The notes beneath the pieces are model-generated. The model saw nothing but the letters and a program-made list of their open reading frames with translations. It was not told the DNA's origin and searched no databases. A program made the position numbers and the translations under genes. 29,035 nucleotides of DNA from Nemertoderma westbladi (taxonomy: Eukaryota; Xenacoelomorpha; Nemertodermatida; Nemertodermatidae): assembly GCA_032718475.1 (NCBI GenBank), contig JAUCBJ010003305.1:1-29035 (forward strand), read 5' to 3'. How positions within the stretch are numbered: position 1 is the first letter of the stretch; every line of letters begins with the position of its first letter. Shown here in pieces: positions 1 to 8,519 of the stretch.

Positions 1-100
1 TGAAGTTATTATCAGGTCGATTTGGGTGAATTGTTGGTTTAAAATGTCAGGCAATCATATTTCTGAGACCAACTCTAGGACGCTAAGGAAATGTAATAAT

Positions 101-142
101 AAAATATATATAACATATATATTATATATATATAATATATTT
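101..142. repeat. AT microsatellite
   Basis: Mostly alternating TA dinucleotides (imperfect TATA/ATAT run) in the intron just upstream of the first host exon. It is simple-sequence DNA with no coding potential. Confidence 0.8.
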
Positions 143-188
143 GCTGTGGAAATTCCTTAGTTTTCTAAATATCTTCTAATATTTTCAG

Positions 189-377
189 ATGATGTTTGCC
201 ATACTACCTCCGGACCCCGGCCCTACAGGAACTGTGTATTTCCATTCACCTTCGACAGCTATATGTACAATGAATGTAAAGAGATCGCTCCTCATGTTAG
301 TTGGTGCGCCACTGCAGTGGATGTTGATGGCAACTACTTAGAGGGAAACAAAGGATTCTGTTCAGAAGGATGTCCAG
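189..377 (+). CDS. Internal exon encoding a fibronectin type II module (host gene, partial)
   Basis: The exon is preceded by a polypyrimidine-rich acceptor (ATTTTCAG ending at 188) and followed by a donor (CAG|GTGAAA at 377/378). It is 189 nt long and begins and ends in phase 1. The translation (about 63 residues) shows the fibronectin type II pattern: a first Cys, then CVFPF, a Cys in NEC, the WC pair, and a final GFC, followed by an extra C-x3-CPG. Such modules are secreted and bind collagen or other matrix ligands in known proteins. The next coding segment is the EGF exon at 1949-2074 in the same phase, so both probably belong to one multidomain extracellular protein. The rest of the gene lies outside the window. 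An open frame runs past the donor to a stop near 469, but it loses all domain similarity there, so splicing is preferred. Confidence 0.85.
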
Positions 378-1948
378 GTGAAAAAATAGTTGAAATTTTA
401 ATAACTAAACTCCTCTTTTTAGTGGTAGGTAGTTGTTTTAGGAGAGAGGGACCCTCAAAAAAAAAGTAATTATTCTTGTATTTCGGTAAACTTAAGTTGT
501 GAAAGTGCTGGGTTCGTCGACCCCGGATGAGATATTTTTTGTCTTTTTATTGTTGCAGTTTAGGTGTAACTAGAGAGAGCCTAAAGGCTCCCATGCTTAT
601 TGGAGCAGTCTGCTTCTAGTGTTGGTCTTTTTGTAGTCACTAAAAAGACCAACGTTTTAACTGTTAACTTCGGCGGTCCTCAGAATTGTCTGATCGTAGG
701 AGCATAAGTTCGAATAATGGCTTAATTGACCACATGGATATAATTGGGATCACGGATACGGAAGTTAGATGAATACCGTCTGGTATGTAAGGTAAAGGCA
801 TAAGCAGCTTTGAATAATCTCTCCAGGATGAAACGGAATAACAATGTTCGATTATTTAAGGCAGAGGCAGCAGTATAACTAATACTCCATGTGGGAGTCC
901 GTGCAGGGCTCTGGATGGCACATATATAAGAATTACGCCGGGTTCATTGTGTCAACTAGAATGAACACATCTCCAATCACACTCTATACAACATTGGAAG
1001 TGTCTCAAAGTCTCCCCAATCTTGTCACTTTAACGGAGCCACCTCAGCTTTGCAGGACTTTGCTTTCACTGTGAGGGCGAACCAGTGCACAATATTGTGC
1101 TTTGGCAGCCTCATGGATAAATAGGCATGGTGGAAAAAAGACCTTGACTTTCTTAAGAAAATATAACATATTTTAATAAATCAAACATATTTTAGAAACC
1201 CTATTAATTTTTGTTCTAATACTAATTTTAATAACTTTTTTTAATTATACTAATCTAATAATTTTTGTCCTAATCCTAATCTGTGCAATTCAGTACCTTA
1301 TGGGTGTTTTATTAAGCTTCAGGTGGTGTTAAGTTTTATATATAATATTGAGATTCAAATGTTACAAATTAGTTTCTTCCTACGTTGACAAATAAATGTG
1401 AATCCGTAATACAGTATATTGTCAGAGATTAAAATAAATATTGTAGATAGATAGATAAGGCATATTAGTGGGAAATCCGTATTGAGTACACATGGTATAC
1501 TTGAGTTAAAACGGATATGTATCCTTTTATATACTGTAAGCTAAAAAATTAACTTTATTTTTTTTGACAAACAATCAGTAATGGTTTCAAGACTGATCAT
1601 ATAAAGTTATAAAATGTTAATAATTTTTAAAATTGAATTAAATATTGACTGGAAAAACGACATTATGTAATGTGGGGAAGGTTAATAAGACGGATGAAGG
1701 AAGGTCGACACACACAAACCGAAAAATAAATAAAATAAATTTAGGTTGGTTTTGTGCTTCGGAAATTTTTGCTTTAATAAATTCCTTTAACTCTGTATAT
1801 ATTTTTATCCATGCACTTGGCCCTACTCTATTTTTTGGTAACCTTCCACCATATTTGTCAGCCCCACTCACCGTACATGACATTTCACTTAACTAATTTA
1901 TACTATACATTATTTCTTTATATTATTATGTTTTATGATTCCTTTCAG
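378..1948 (+). other. Phase-1 intron between the two host exons
   Basis: GT at 378 and AG at 1947-1948 bound this intron. It is AT-rich and holds a decayed LINE fragment (556-1160). From about 1161 to 1948 I see only AT-rich intronic DNA, including a short GATA run near 1444-1456. The small overlapping open frames on both strands at 1638-1896 have no domain or codon signal. Confidence 0.7.
556..1160 (+). mobile_element. Old decayed fragment of the same LINE family as 3339-7066
   Basis: Several blocks match the reverse-transcriptase 3' half of the LINE at about 6285-6925. One example is GCTTCTAGTGTTGGTCTTTT near 611, also found near 6342. Others are TCTGGATGGCACAT near 911 (6671), GCCGGGTTCATTGTGTCAA near 938 (6700), and GGCAGCCTCATGGA near 1102 (6871). 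The order of blocks is conserved and the orientation is plus. Numerous substitutions, indels and stops separate the blocks, so this is a much older insertion than the other copies. It is fixed within the host intron. The exact ends are uncertain by tens of bases and no target duplication was recognised. Confidence 0.85.
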
Positions 1949-2074
1949 CAATTAATCAGTGCGCCCAAAATGTACATGAATGCGACATCCATGCAGACTG
2001 TATTGATACCGAACTCGGCTATGACTGCGAATGCACTACCACAGGGTATTCCGGAGATGGTTTCACATGCATAG
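1949..2074 (+). CDS. Internal exon encoding an EGF-like module (host gene, partial)
   Basis: The acceptor TCCTTTCAG ends at 1948 and the donor ATAG|GTAAGC follows 2074. The exon is 126 nt, phase 1 at both ends, encoding about 42 residues. Six cysteines have the EGF spacing. The segment CIDTELGYDCEC fits the Cx[DN]x4[FY]xCxC consensus for beta-hydroxylated Asp/Asn seen in calcium-binding EGF modules, and the end GYSGDGFTC is typical of EGF modules of the nidogen/fibrillin kind. Together with the fibronectin II exon this suggests an extracellular mosaic protein. Fibronectin II followed by EGF also occurs in vertebrate factor XII and HGF activator, but two modules are too little to name a gene. 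Confidence 0.88.
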   Translation, partial: QLISAPKMYMNATSMQTVLIPNSAMTANALPQGIPEMVSHA

Positions 2075-3312
2075 GTAAGCAGCAATTACTCCAGTTATGG
2101 TTATGCAGATTGAGATTGATGTACGTAATATTCGTACTAATGATTGCCTTGCCTGTAAGTGTAGTGTAATAATTTAAAATGTATGGTAAGTACTATTGTT
2201 GCCGTCAATTCTCAATCATGGGAATGACGCCGATGTAAGTTCGAGAGGGTTTTCGATCCCCAAATACTTTTCACCGGTATTTTTGTTGGGGTAAATTGGA
2301 TAATGCAGCCCAGGTAGCACTGGACGTCCACGAAAGAAATGGAACGTTCATATTTGGAACTTTTTTCCTGCGAATCTGAACATCAATGAAATATCGTTCA
2401 AAATAGGTAAAATTTGCTGACGTTGTGAGTAATTTACCAAATTGTGACGTTCATATTAGGTAATTTAACGTCCCGACTTTAACGAAATTGATAATGAAAC
2501 CAATGAATGATTAATGAACCAAATCAAACGAATATTGAACGTTCAAATTACATTCAGTTTTGCGTTCAGTTTTTGTACCTAAATATGTACGTTGTTTGAA
2601 CGTTTATGAACGTTCAAACATAATTAACTTTAATTTGTTATGTCAATGGCATTAAATTGGTTCAAACTTGTTCGTGGCACAATTATCTGATTATTTATAA
2701 TTGTACATTTATTTTTTGTGTTGCTTAGCCTACTCCTTGCATGGTTGGTGTGGTTCCGCTTATACCTGGACTAATGGTTCCTTCCAAATACAAAACAATT
2801 ACTTTAAGTAATCACAAAATGAATCACACAACAAAACACTGATAACCAATATAATGCTGACACATTTTTACACATTTTAAACAACAAATAACATCAAAAT
2901 TAAACAAAGGTGATTCCTCTGACTTCAAAAGCTGAGACACTATGACACAAAAAAATGTAATAAAATTATTACAATATATTAGGCCTATTGAACCAAGAAA
3001 ATAACAACAAAGAAAACCGCAAAATGTTGTTTCTGTTGATACCAACTGACCATATAACATTAATTTGTGTTGATATGGGCGTTGGAATTTTCAAGCTTCT
3101 ATTGTGCGTAATTTTTTTAATCGCAAAACTTTATTTTTGATTTTACAGATCATATTAAATAAACCTTTCTTAAGCTTCAATTGCTTTTTGTGTGTATTAT
3201 TGCCTTTTTGAATAGATATAAAATTTCAAATACCAATTATAAGGTCTTAAAATAATTAATTTTTATAGATTCATCAATATGAATAATCTATTTTGGCTGG
3301 AAATAAGATACA
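2075..3312. other. Intronic DNA and left arm of the outermost inverted-repeat element
   Basis: No credible coding sequence. From about 2340 to 2625 the motif GAACGTTCA and close variants recur (for example near 2346, 2540 and 2610). Related motifs appear in the matching right arm at about 21185-21350. A 78-codon open frame on the minus strand at 2824-3060 is AT-rich and shows no domain. Confidence 0.5.
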
Positions 3313-3319
3313 ATCGCCC

Positions 3320-3338
3320 GTATGCATAAAACAGTCGT
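3320..3338. repeat. Target-site duplication (left) of the LINE
   Basis: GTATGCATAAAACAGTCGT here is repeated without mismatch at 7067-7085. It is part of the terminal repeat of the interrupted TIR element, so the LINE landed inside that terminus. Confidence 0.9.
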
Positions 3339-3340
3339 CG

Positions 3341-3774
3341 TCAGGTCAGGTCAAGTATTCTAGGTAATTGATCAAGAAAACTTGCCACCTCCATGCAGCA
3401 TAAAGGAGGTGCCACCTGTAGCTGCATAGACCCTCTTACTAGGGCTAATCCGGTCCTGTAACTAGGACCCCCTTCGTTCTGGGATAAGGACGCCGTTGGT
3501 CCTGGATTAAAGACCCATATACTTGGCTGTAGGGATATATGGCCTGGCCAGGCAGATGGTGATCTACCAATGGCTGGTCAGGAGTAGAGTGTTCTCATGT
3601 TCACTCTGAGTGCACTTCACTGCGACCTGCACCTGGCAGCAGGGGTACAGGGCATGACCCAGTAGATGAGCTGCACAGCTAATGGTGGGTCATGTGCGCC
3701 AGAGTAGATATGGGTGATGGGCCTCATATCTGACTCCACTGCGACACCCACCCTGTGGAACGGCAAACCAGGGT
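3341..3774 (+). promoter_or_regulatory. LINE 5' leader (putative internal promoter region)
   Basis: Non-coding 5' leader of the LINE. Its first ~380 bases are duplicated in inverted orientation at 21604-21984, with the same 5' boundary, which marks the true start of the element. LINEs of this type carry an internal promoter in this region; no specific factor site can be read off. A 62-codon minus-strand open frame at 3617-3805 is not supported. Confidence 0.55.
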
Positions 3775-5214
3775 GTGGTATTTGCCCCGAGAGCTGACTC
3801 GGCAAAAAAGCACCCCCAACCCCCCACTATGGATTACATTAGTAATGCGGAGGTCCGGCCACTAGAGGCCAGTGGAATTACCGGACACAATCGGCCTCAC
3901 AGGCGTCAGTTATCTCCTGACCGGCTGCCTGTCTCACCCCCTACTGAAGAGAGAGAAGCCAACAATTCTTTGAGTCCCTTTCCTGATGACCTTTCTGGCC
4001 CAAACCCCGGGTCACCAGGGAGGCCAGATTGTGAGGGGGAGAGGGATTCTGGAGTTGGAGGCTACTCTCATGTTCCACCCCGACCAACAAAGCCATTGGT
4101 GAATCTGAGGCAAGTCACTAGACTAGCCTCAGTAAACACCCTAACACTCGGGTCCCCAATGCGACAAGGTGAGCTGACTGCCTTGGCAGATAAGCTTTCT
4201 CTTAGCGCAGTGGGTGTTCAAGAGCACCGAATGCAGACTGGACAGAACGATGAGGTTCTGATTAAGGACATGGGGGGCGGTTGGCGACTTGCCCCTGCGT
4301 CAGCAGATGATAGTGGCAATGGTGGAATTGGTCTATTGATGAATCCAACTGCACATGCAGCATTGGACAAAATAGACCAAATCTCTAACCGCATCATCCG
4401 TTGCCACTTTTCATGTTCTGGAAGACTGGCTAAGAAGTTTCCTAAGGTGGTTCTGATTGTGTGCTACTCTCCAACTAGTGTTGCCCCTGTAGAGGAGGTG
4501 GAAAATTTCTACCACAATCTACAAGCAGCTACTGATGGAGTGGATCAGCATGCATTCTTAACATTCCTGGGAGACTTTAATGCAAGTCTGCATCAATCAC
4601 CTACATCGCCCTGGGTCTATAGCAATAGTGTCAACCGAAATTACGTCCATCTTCAGGATTTTATCTCTGGAAATGGATTGTTTTCGGCTGGAACCCAGTT
4701 CAAGAAGCGAACTGGAAAGCTATGGACTCATAGTGGACCCAGTGGTCACAAGTCCCAGATAGACCATATTCTGTTTCGTAGGAAGTACAGGAGCTCTATA
4801 CAAGACTGTAATGCATTTACACTTCGACCCTTCTCCAGTGATCACCGCCTTATTGTGGCCAAGGTAAGACTTAGTCTGCGTGCTAGCAGAACAACGAAAT
4901 CTGCCTTGCCGCGGCATGACTGGTCCTCTCTGTTGCAACAGCCCAGTGTGAGATCCAGTTTCACACTACAGCTGAGCAACAGGTATGAGGTTCTTGCGGC
5001 AGATCACTGTGAGGGCTATACTGCCTTCACAGAAGCAGTTAAGTTAGCAATGCAGAAACAGTTCCTGTATACCCTCGAAACAGGAAAAGGGCCCCCTGGA
5101 CTGACAACAAAATCCAGAAGTGCCGAAATGACCTATATAAGGCGCAGAAAGAGTCCCGAATCAAATAGACTACAGCGGCCAAGAATGCAGTTAAGGCTGC
5201 ATCTAGGTCCCTGA
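3775..5214 (+). pseudogene. LINE apurinic-type endonuclease region
   Basis: An open frame of 479 codons. The first ~105 residues are Pro/Ser-rich and unassigned. From residue ~110 an APE-like (exonuclease-endonuclease-phosphatase) domain follows, with VQEHRM holding the catalytic Glu near residue 149, LGDFNA, QIDHIL, and a C-terminal SSDHRLI with the catalytic His. In LINEs this domain nicks the target DNA to prime reverse transcription. The last ~35 residues are out of frame with the family: the frame that continues into the RT begins upstream of 5214 and itself contains a TAG near 5164. So the polyprotein is interrupted here by a frameshift plus a stop. A second in-frame ATG lies at 3829, and either could be the start. 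Confidence 0.85.
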
Positions 5215-7034
5215 ACAGGCAGTACTCAGTTACTCTACAGGAGCTAATAAACCAACAGGTTGATGCCATCAATAATGCTGACGACAGCAGGCAATCATCC
5301 CAGGCATGGAAATCGATCAACTTGCTTACTGGGCGGAAAAGCCAACCAACCACCAGGGTTAAGGCTGAATCACCAGCCGATCGCCTCAATGGTTGGAAGG
5401 CCCACTTTGAAAAGCTCCTCAATAATGACAGGGTATTGCCTGATAACTTTATAGAAGTAAAAGTGTTTGAGTCTGTACTCCCAGATATTCCCATTGGTGA
5501 TATCTCCTTTGCAGAAGTGAAGGCTGCTGCAAAGAGCATTAAGACCAATCGTGCCAGTGGAGTAGATGGTGTCCCCCCTGAGGTCTTTAAAATACCTGAG
5601 TGTTTAAAGCTATTCTATCCCATCATAGTAGACATGTACCGTACAACAAGAGTCCCATAAGAAATGAAAACAAATCAGTTCGTGCCAGTTCCCAAGAAGG
5701 GCAACCTAACACTCTATGGTTCTTTTCGGGGAATCTCATTGATCTCGATTGCTGCAAAGCTATACAATAGAATTCTATTAAATCGCATCAGGGATCCCAT
5801 TGAGAGACTGCTCCGTGGAAATCAGAATGGGTTCCGTAAAGGTCGTGGGACCATGGAGCCCATTTTGGCACTTAGAAGGATAATTGAAGAGTTATCAAAA
5901 AAGAAAGACAGGCATCTGGCTGTTATCTTTGTTGACTTCTTCAAGGCCTTTGATTCAGTCTCCCGCTCACGTATGTTCAGTATACTTACATTATATGGGA
6001 TTCCTGATGAAATTATTGCAGCAATCAGATCAGTATACGATGGTTCGACAACATTTGTATCTACTGTTGATGGTGACACAGAACCATTTGAAGTGTTATG
6101 GGGCGTCCTCCAGGGAGACACACTTGCACCATTCTTGTTCATAATTGAGGTTGACTATGTTCTACGCATGTCCTTAGATCATCATAATGATGATGGGGTG
6201 ATGATAACTCCACCTACTGGCTCCAGAAGTCGAGGAAATCCTGCCAAGTACCTAACTGATCTAGACTTTGCTGATGACTTAGGAGTACTCTCAGAATCAC
6301 TAGAGGGAGCCCAATGGCTCCTCAGCTCATTAGAACATGCTGCTTCTAGTGTTGGTCTTTTTATTAACTCCAGAAAGACCAAAATTTTGACAGTTAACTT
6401 TGAAAGTTCTCAGCAAGTCTCTGATCGGATGAGCATAAGCTCAAAGGATGGTATGCTTGAGCATGTGGACGACTTCTGTTACCTGGGGTCAGGTAGGTAC
6501 CTTCGTATACATAAGGGAAAGGCATGGGCAGCCTTGAATAGGCTCTCCAGGATTTGGAAGTCACCCAGAATTAATCGGAAACTTAAGGTCCGATTATTTA
6601 GAGCTGCAGTAGTTCCAGTACTCCTCTATGGGAGTCCATGCTGGGCTCTAACTGCTGAGGACACCAAATCTCTGGATGGCACATTCACGAGAATGCTACG
6701 CCGGGTTCATTGTGTCAAGTACAATGCACACATCTCCAACCAGACACTATATAACATTGGAGGTGGTGTCTCTTTGGTTCCCCCAAGCTTGACACTAGAA
6801 CAAAATCGCCTCCGCTTTGCAGGACATTGCTTTCGCCGTGAGGACCAGCCAGTGCATAATCTTGTACCTTGGCAGCCTCATGGAGTGAATAAGCATGGTG
6901 GACAGCCCATGACTTTCTTGAGACGCATCTTAAAGGACACCGGCCTTGAAGATGCGGATGATCTAGCAAATGTCATGGGCGATAGGGAGTTGTGGCGGCG
7001 CAATTTTGTCGACAAGCCGGCACAGCATTCTTAA
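5215..7034 (+). pseudogene. LINE reverse transcriptase region
   Basis: This continues the LINE protein: a connecting region, then the RT fingers and palm. Visible motifs are RASGVDGVPPE, VPVPKKGN, NGFRKGRGT, VDFFKAFDSV (first catalytic Asp), GVLQGDTLAPFLF and LDFADDLGVL (catalytic Asp pair). The C-terminal part has the PVLLYGSPCWALT and MLRRVHCV segments typical of LINE RT tails. Two breaks are visible against the minus-strand copy at 24166-25764. One is a C-to-T nonsense change giving TAA at 5658-5660 where the other copy has a Gln codon. The other is a 15-bp in-frame deletion near 6487, in the segment that reads YLGSWIRKSGEDL in the other copy. The stop at 7032-7034 is the natural end of the frame. 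Confidence 0.9.
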
Positions 7035-7066
7035 AAATGCAGCTGCAATGCAGCATGCCGATACTA

Positions 7067-7085
7067 GTATGCATAAAACAGTCGT
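7067..7085. repeat. Target-site duplication (right) of the LINE
   Basis: Identical 19-bp copy of 3320-3338. Downstream sequence continues the interrupted TIR element. Confidence 0.9.
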
Positions 7086-7291
7086 AAATTTACGTCCATC
7101 GTAACTCTAAATGATTCGTAAGTTTGATTACGACTATCGTAACCACGATTATCGTACATTGGTATGCATAAAACTGTTTACGATTAATCGTGCTTCCGAT
7201 TATCGTAATTTAGTTACGATGCTATTTTAGAGTGTTGCTGGGCAACTCTGTAAACAACACTGCGAAAATCTGAGATTCCTATTATCTTCCT
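7086..7291. other. Left body of the split ISL2EU-like element
   Basis: AT-rich, with many short CGATTATCGTA-type palindromic motifs and an internal copy of the terminus (GTATGCATAAAAC near 7142). Non-coding. Confidence 0.55.
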
Positions 7292-7300
7292 TATTATTAC
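7292..7300. repeat. 9-bp target-site duplication (left) of the 13.4-kb element
   Basis: TATTATTAC directly abuts the left terminal inverted repeat. The identical 9-mer abuts the right terminus at 20742-20750. Confidence 0.9.
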
Positions 7301-7358
7301 GGGTGTTTGAAAAAGGTGGACTGGACACAGAAAACATGGAAAACGGACAGACCAATCA
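7301..7358 (+). repeat. Left terminal inverted repeat (58 bp)
   Basis: It starts GGGTGTTTGAAAAAGGTGGA. The first 40 bases are identical to the reverse complement of the right end, then two mismatches occur (positions 41 and 44), and then 14 more identical bases ending ACCAATCA. Confidence 0.93.
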
Positions 7359-7378
7359 CGGGCGATTTGCGTCACACA

Positions 7379-7512
7379 GCTTGTCCACCTTTTTCAGCTT
7401 TGTTGTCCACCTTTTTCAAATTTTAATAAGGTGGACTGGGTTGAGAAAGAACAGGCAATGAATTAACCAATCAGATTGATTTGCACATTGGAGCAGCTCT
7501 GTCCACGTTTTT
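7379..7512. repeat. Left subterminal repeats
   Basis: The 14-mer GTCCACCTTTTTCA, part of the terminal repeat, recurs in inverted orientation twice (about 7383-7396 and 7404-7417). A direct copy of its GGTGGACTGG part lies near 7430, and a diverged GTCCACGTTTTTCAA near 7501. Repeated subterminal motifs are common transposase-binding features of DNA transposons. Confidence 0.7.
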
Positions 7513-8126
7513 CAAAAAATTTCAGAAGGTTTTTATGTATTCTGGGAATATTATTGTTATTATTATCCCATACTTACTGTGACAAACCGAAGTTGTCGAA
7601 ATAGGCCTAGTTCAATAATATGGGGCGAGCCACGAAGTCTGAGAGCTGAGCCTTACAGCCTTAGCATCAATATTGGAACGTCAATATTCTAACTCATTCA
7701 TTACAGTATAAAGTTAATTATAATAACTACCTATTGTACTGTGAGGGAAATATAATATGCTTTATTTACCATTCATCCCGAGATCTGTTATTAAACGACC
7801 AAGCGCACCGAGGGAGGTAAATAAGTCCCCATTTTTTGGGAGTGGAGGTCCGAAACCCTAATTCAAAGTGGAAATGGAGGCCCAAAGCCTTAATTATAAA
7901 ACAGTCATGTAATCCCAACCTTAAATATTTTGGATCCTAAATTCCACAAAATTTCTTCGATTAGAGCATCGGGACTTTAGGGCTACTAATTACAGTTTTA
8001 ATTAGGGTTTGGACCTGACCAACTAACCCAACCAAAAAAATAAACCAATAAATCCAAGTTAAAGTGCTGTACGGTACGCTAGACCTACTATTAATATACT
8101 GTAAGTCTATAGGAGGGCAATCCGCA
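7513..8126. other. Non-coding left arm of the 13.4-kb element
   Basis: AT-rich, no open frame with domain features. It contains a short internal duplication (GTGGAGGTCCGAAACCCTAAT near 7844 and a GGAGGCCCAAAGCCTTAAT variant near 7875). Confidence 0.5.
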
Positions 8127-8144
8127 GGGGGGGGGGGGGGGGGG
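8127..8144 (+). repeat. G18 homopolymer
   Basis: Eighteen consecutive G on the plus strand, downstream of the exonuclease gene's 3' end (C-tract in the sense of transcription). Its length may vary between individuals or be a sequencing uncertainty. Confidence 0.9.
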
Positions 8145-8437
8145 TATTCTCTCCACACGCGTCAACACCGCCTCTCACTATCTCCCTTGCGTTCTATACT
8201 CAACACTTGTTCACTCTGCCCCATTCACTCCCGACGAGCCTCACCCTCCCCTCTCGTGCCGTCGCACTCAAGAAGTGTGAGTCGTCTAGTGTCCCGTCCT
8301 GTGATAGTCAGTTGGTCCCCAGTCCCAGTAGCTAGTTGGAAAAGGTTACATGGCTATAGTACTTACTTTGATTATATTGATTGTATTGATTATATTCTAT
8401 CGATTACTACATATGTACTGTACATACTAATTGCACT

Positions 8438-8453
8438 TTTATTGACTTTTATT
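8438..8453 (-). terminator. Two polyadenylation signals for the exonuclease gene
   Basis: On the minus strand AATAAA occurs twice, at 8448-8453 and 8438-8443, about 70 bases after the stop of the exonuclease/zinc-knuckle frame at 8520. The placement is right for 3' end formation of that transcript. No cleavage site can be proven from sequence. Confidence 0.55.
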
Positions 8454-8519
8454 AAATTTGCACTCGTATTACTTCGCATGTGGTGCCTTCCAGGCATCCC
8501 CACATCTTCCCTCCGAGTC

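Larger units (their letters stand above)
3339..7066 (+). mobile_element. Near full-length APE-type LINE (non-LTR retrotransposon)
   Basis: A 3.7-kb element flanked by a perfect 19-bp target duplication. It has a GTCAGGTCAGG-rich 5' end, about 430 nt of 5' leader, one long reading frame (endonuclease then reverse transcriptase, 3775-7034) and a very short 3' end. The tail of the minus-strand copy at 24166-24186 shows that the family ends in a (TAG)n microsatellite; here it is reduced to CTAGTA merging with the duplication. I do not assign a clade: endonuclease-RT in one frame with a microsatellite tail is compatible with several. The copy is inactive because of frameshift and stop mutations, but the perfect duplication suggests it is fairly young. 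Confidence 0.92.

Noticed and set aside
1638-1896. Overlapping open frames on both strands in the intron
   Set aside because: They mirror each other in AT-rich DNA and overlap no exon-like codon pattern; the real exon begins at 1949.
2824-3060. 78-codon minus-strand open frame rich in Cys and Phe
   Set aside because: Lies in AT-rich repeat DNA, with no domain, no conserved motif and no flanking signals.
5822-6142. Minus-strand open frame within the LINE, repeated as 25121-25441 on the plus strand
   Set aside because: It is the antisense of the conserved RT core in both copies; its conservation follows from the RT.
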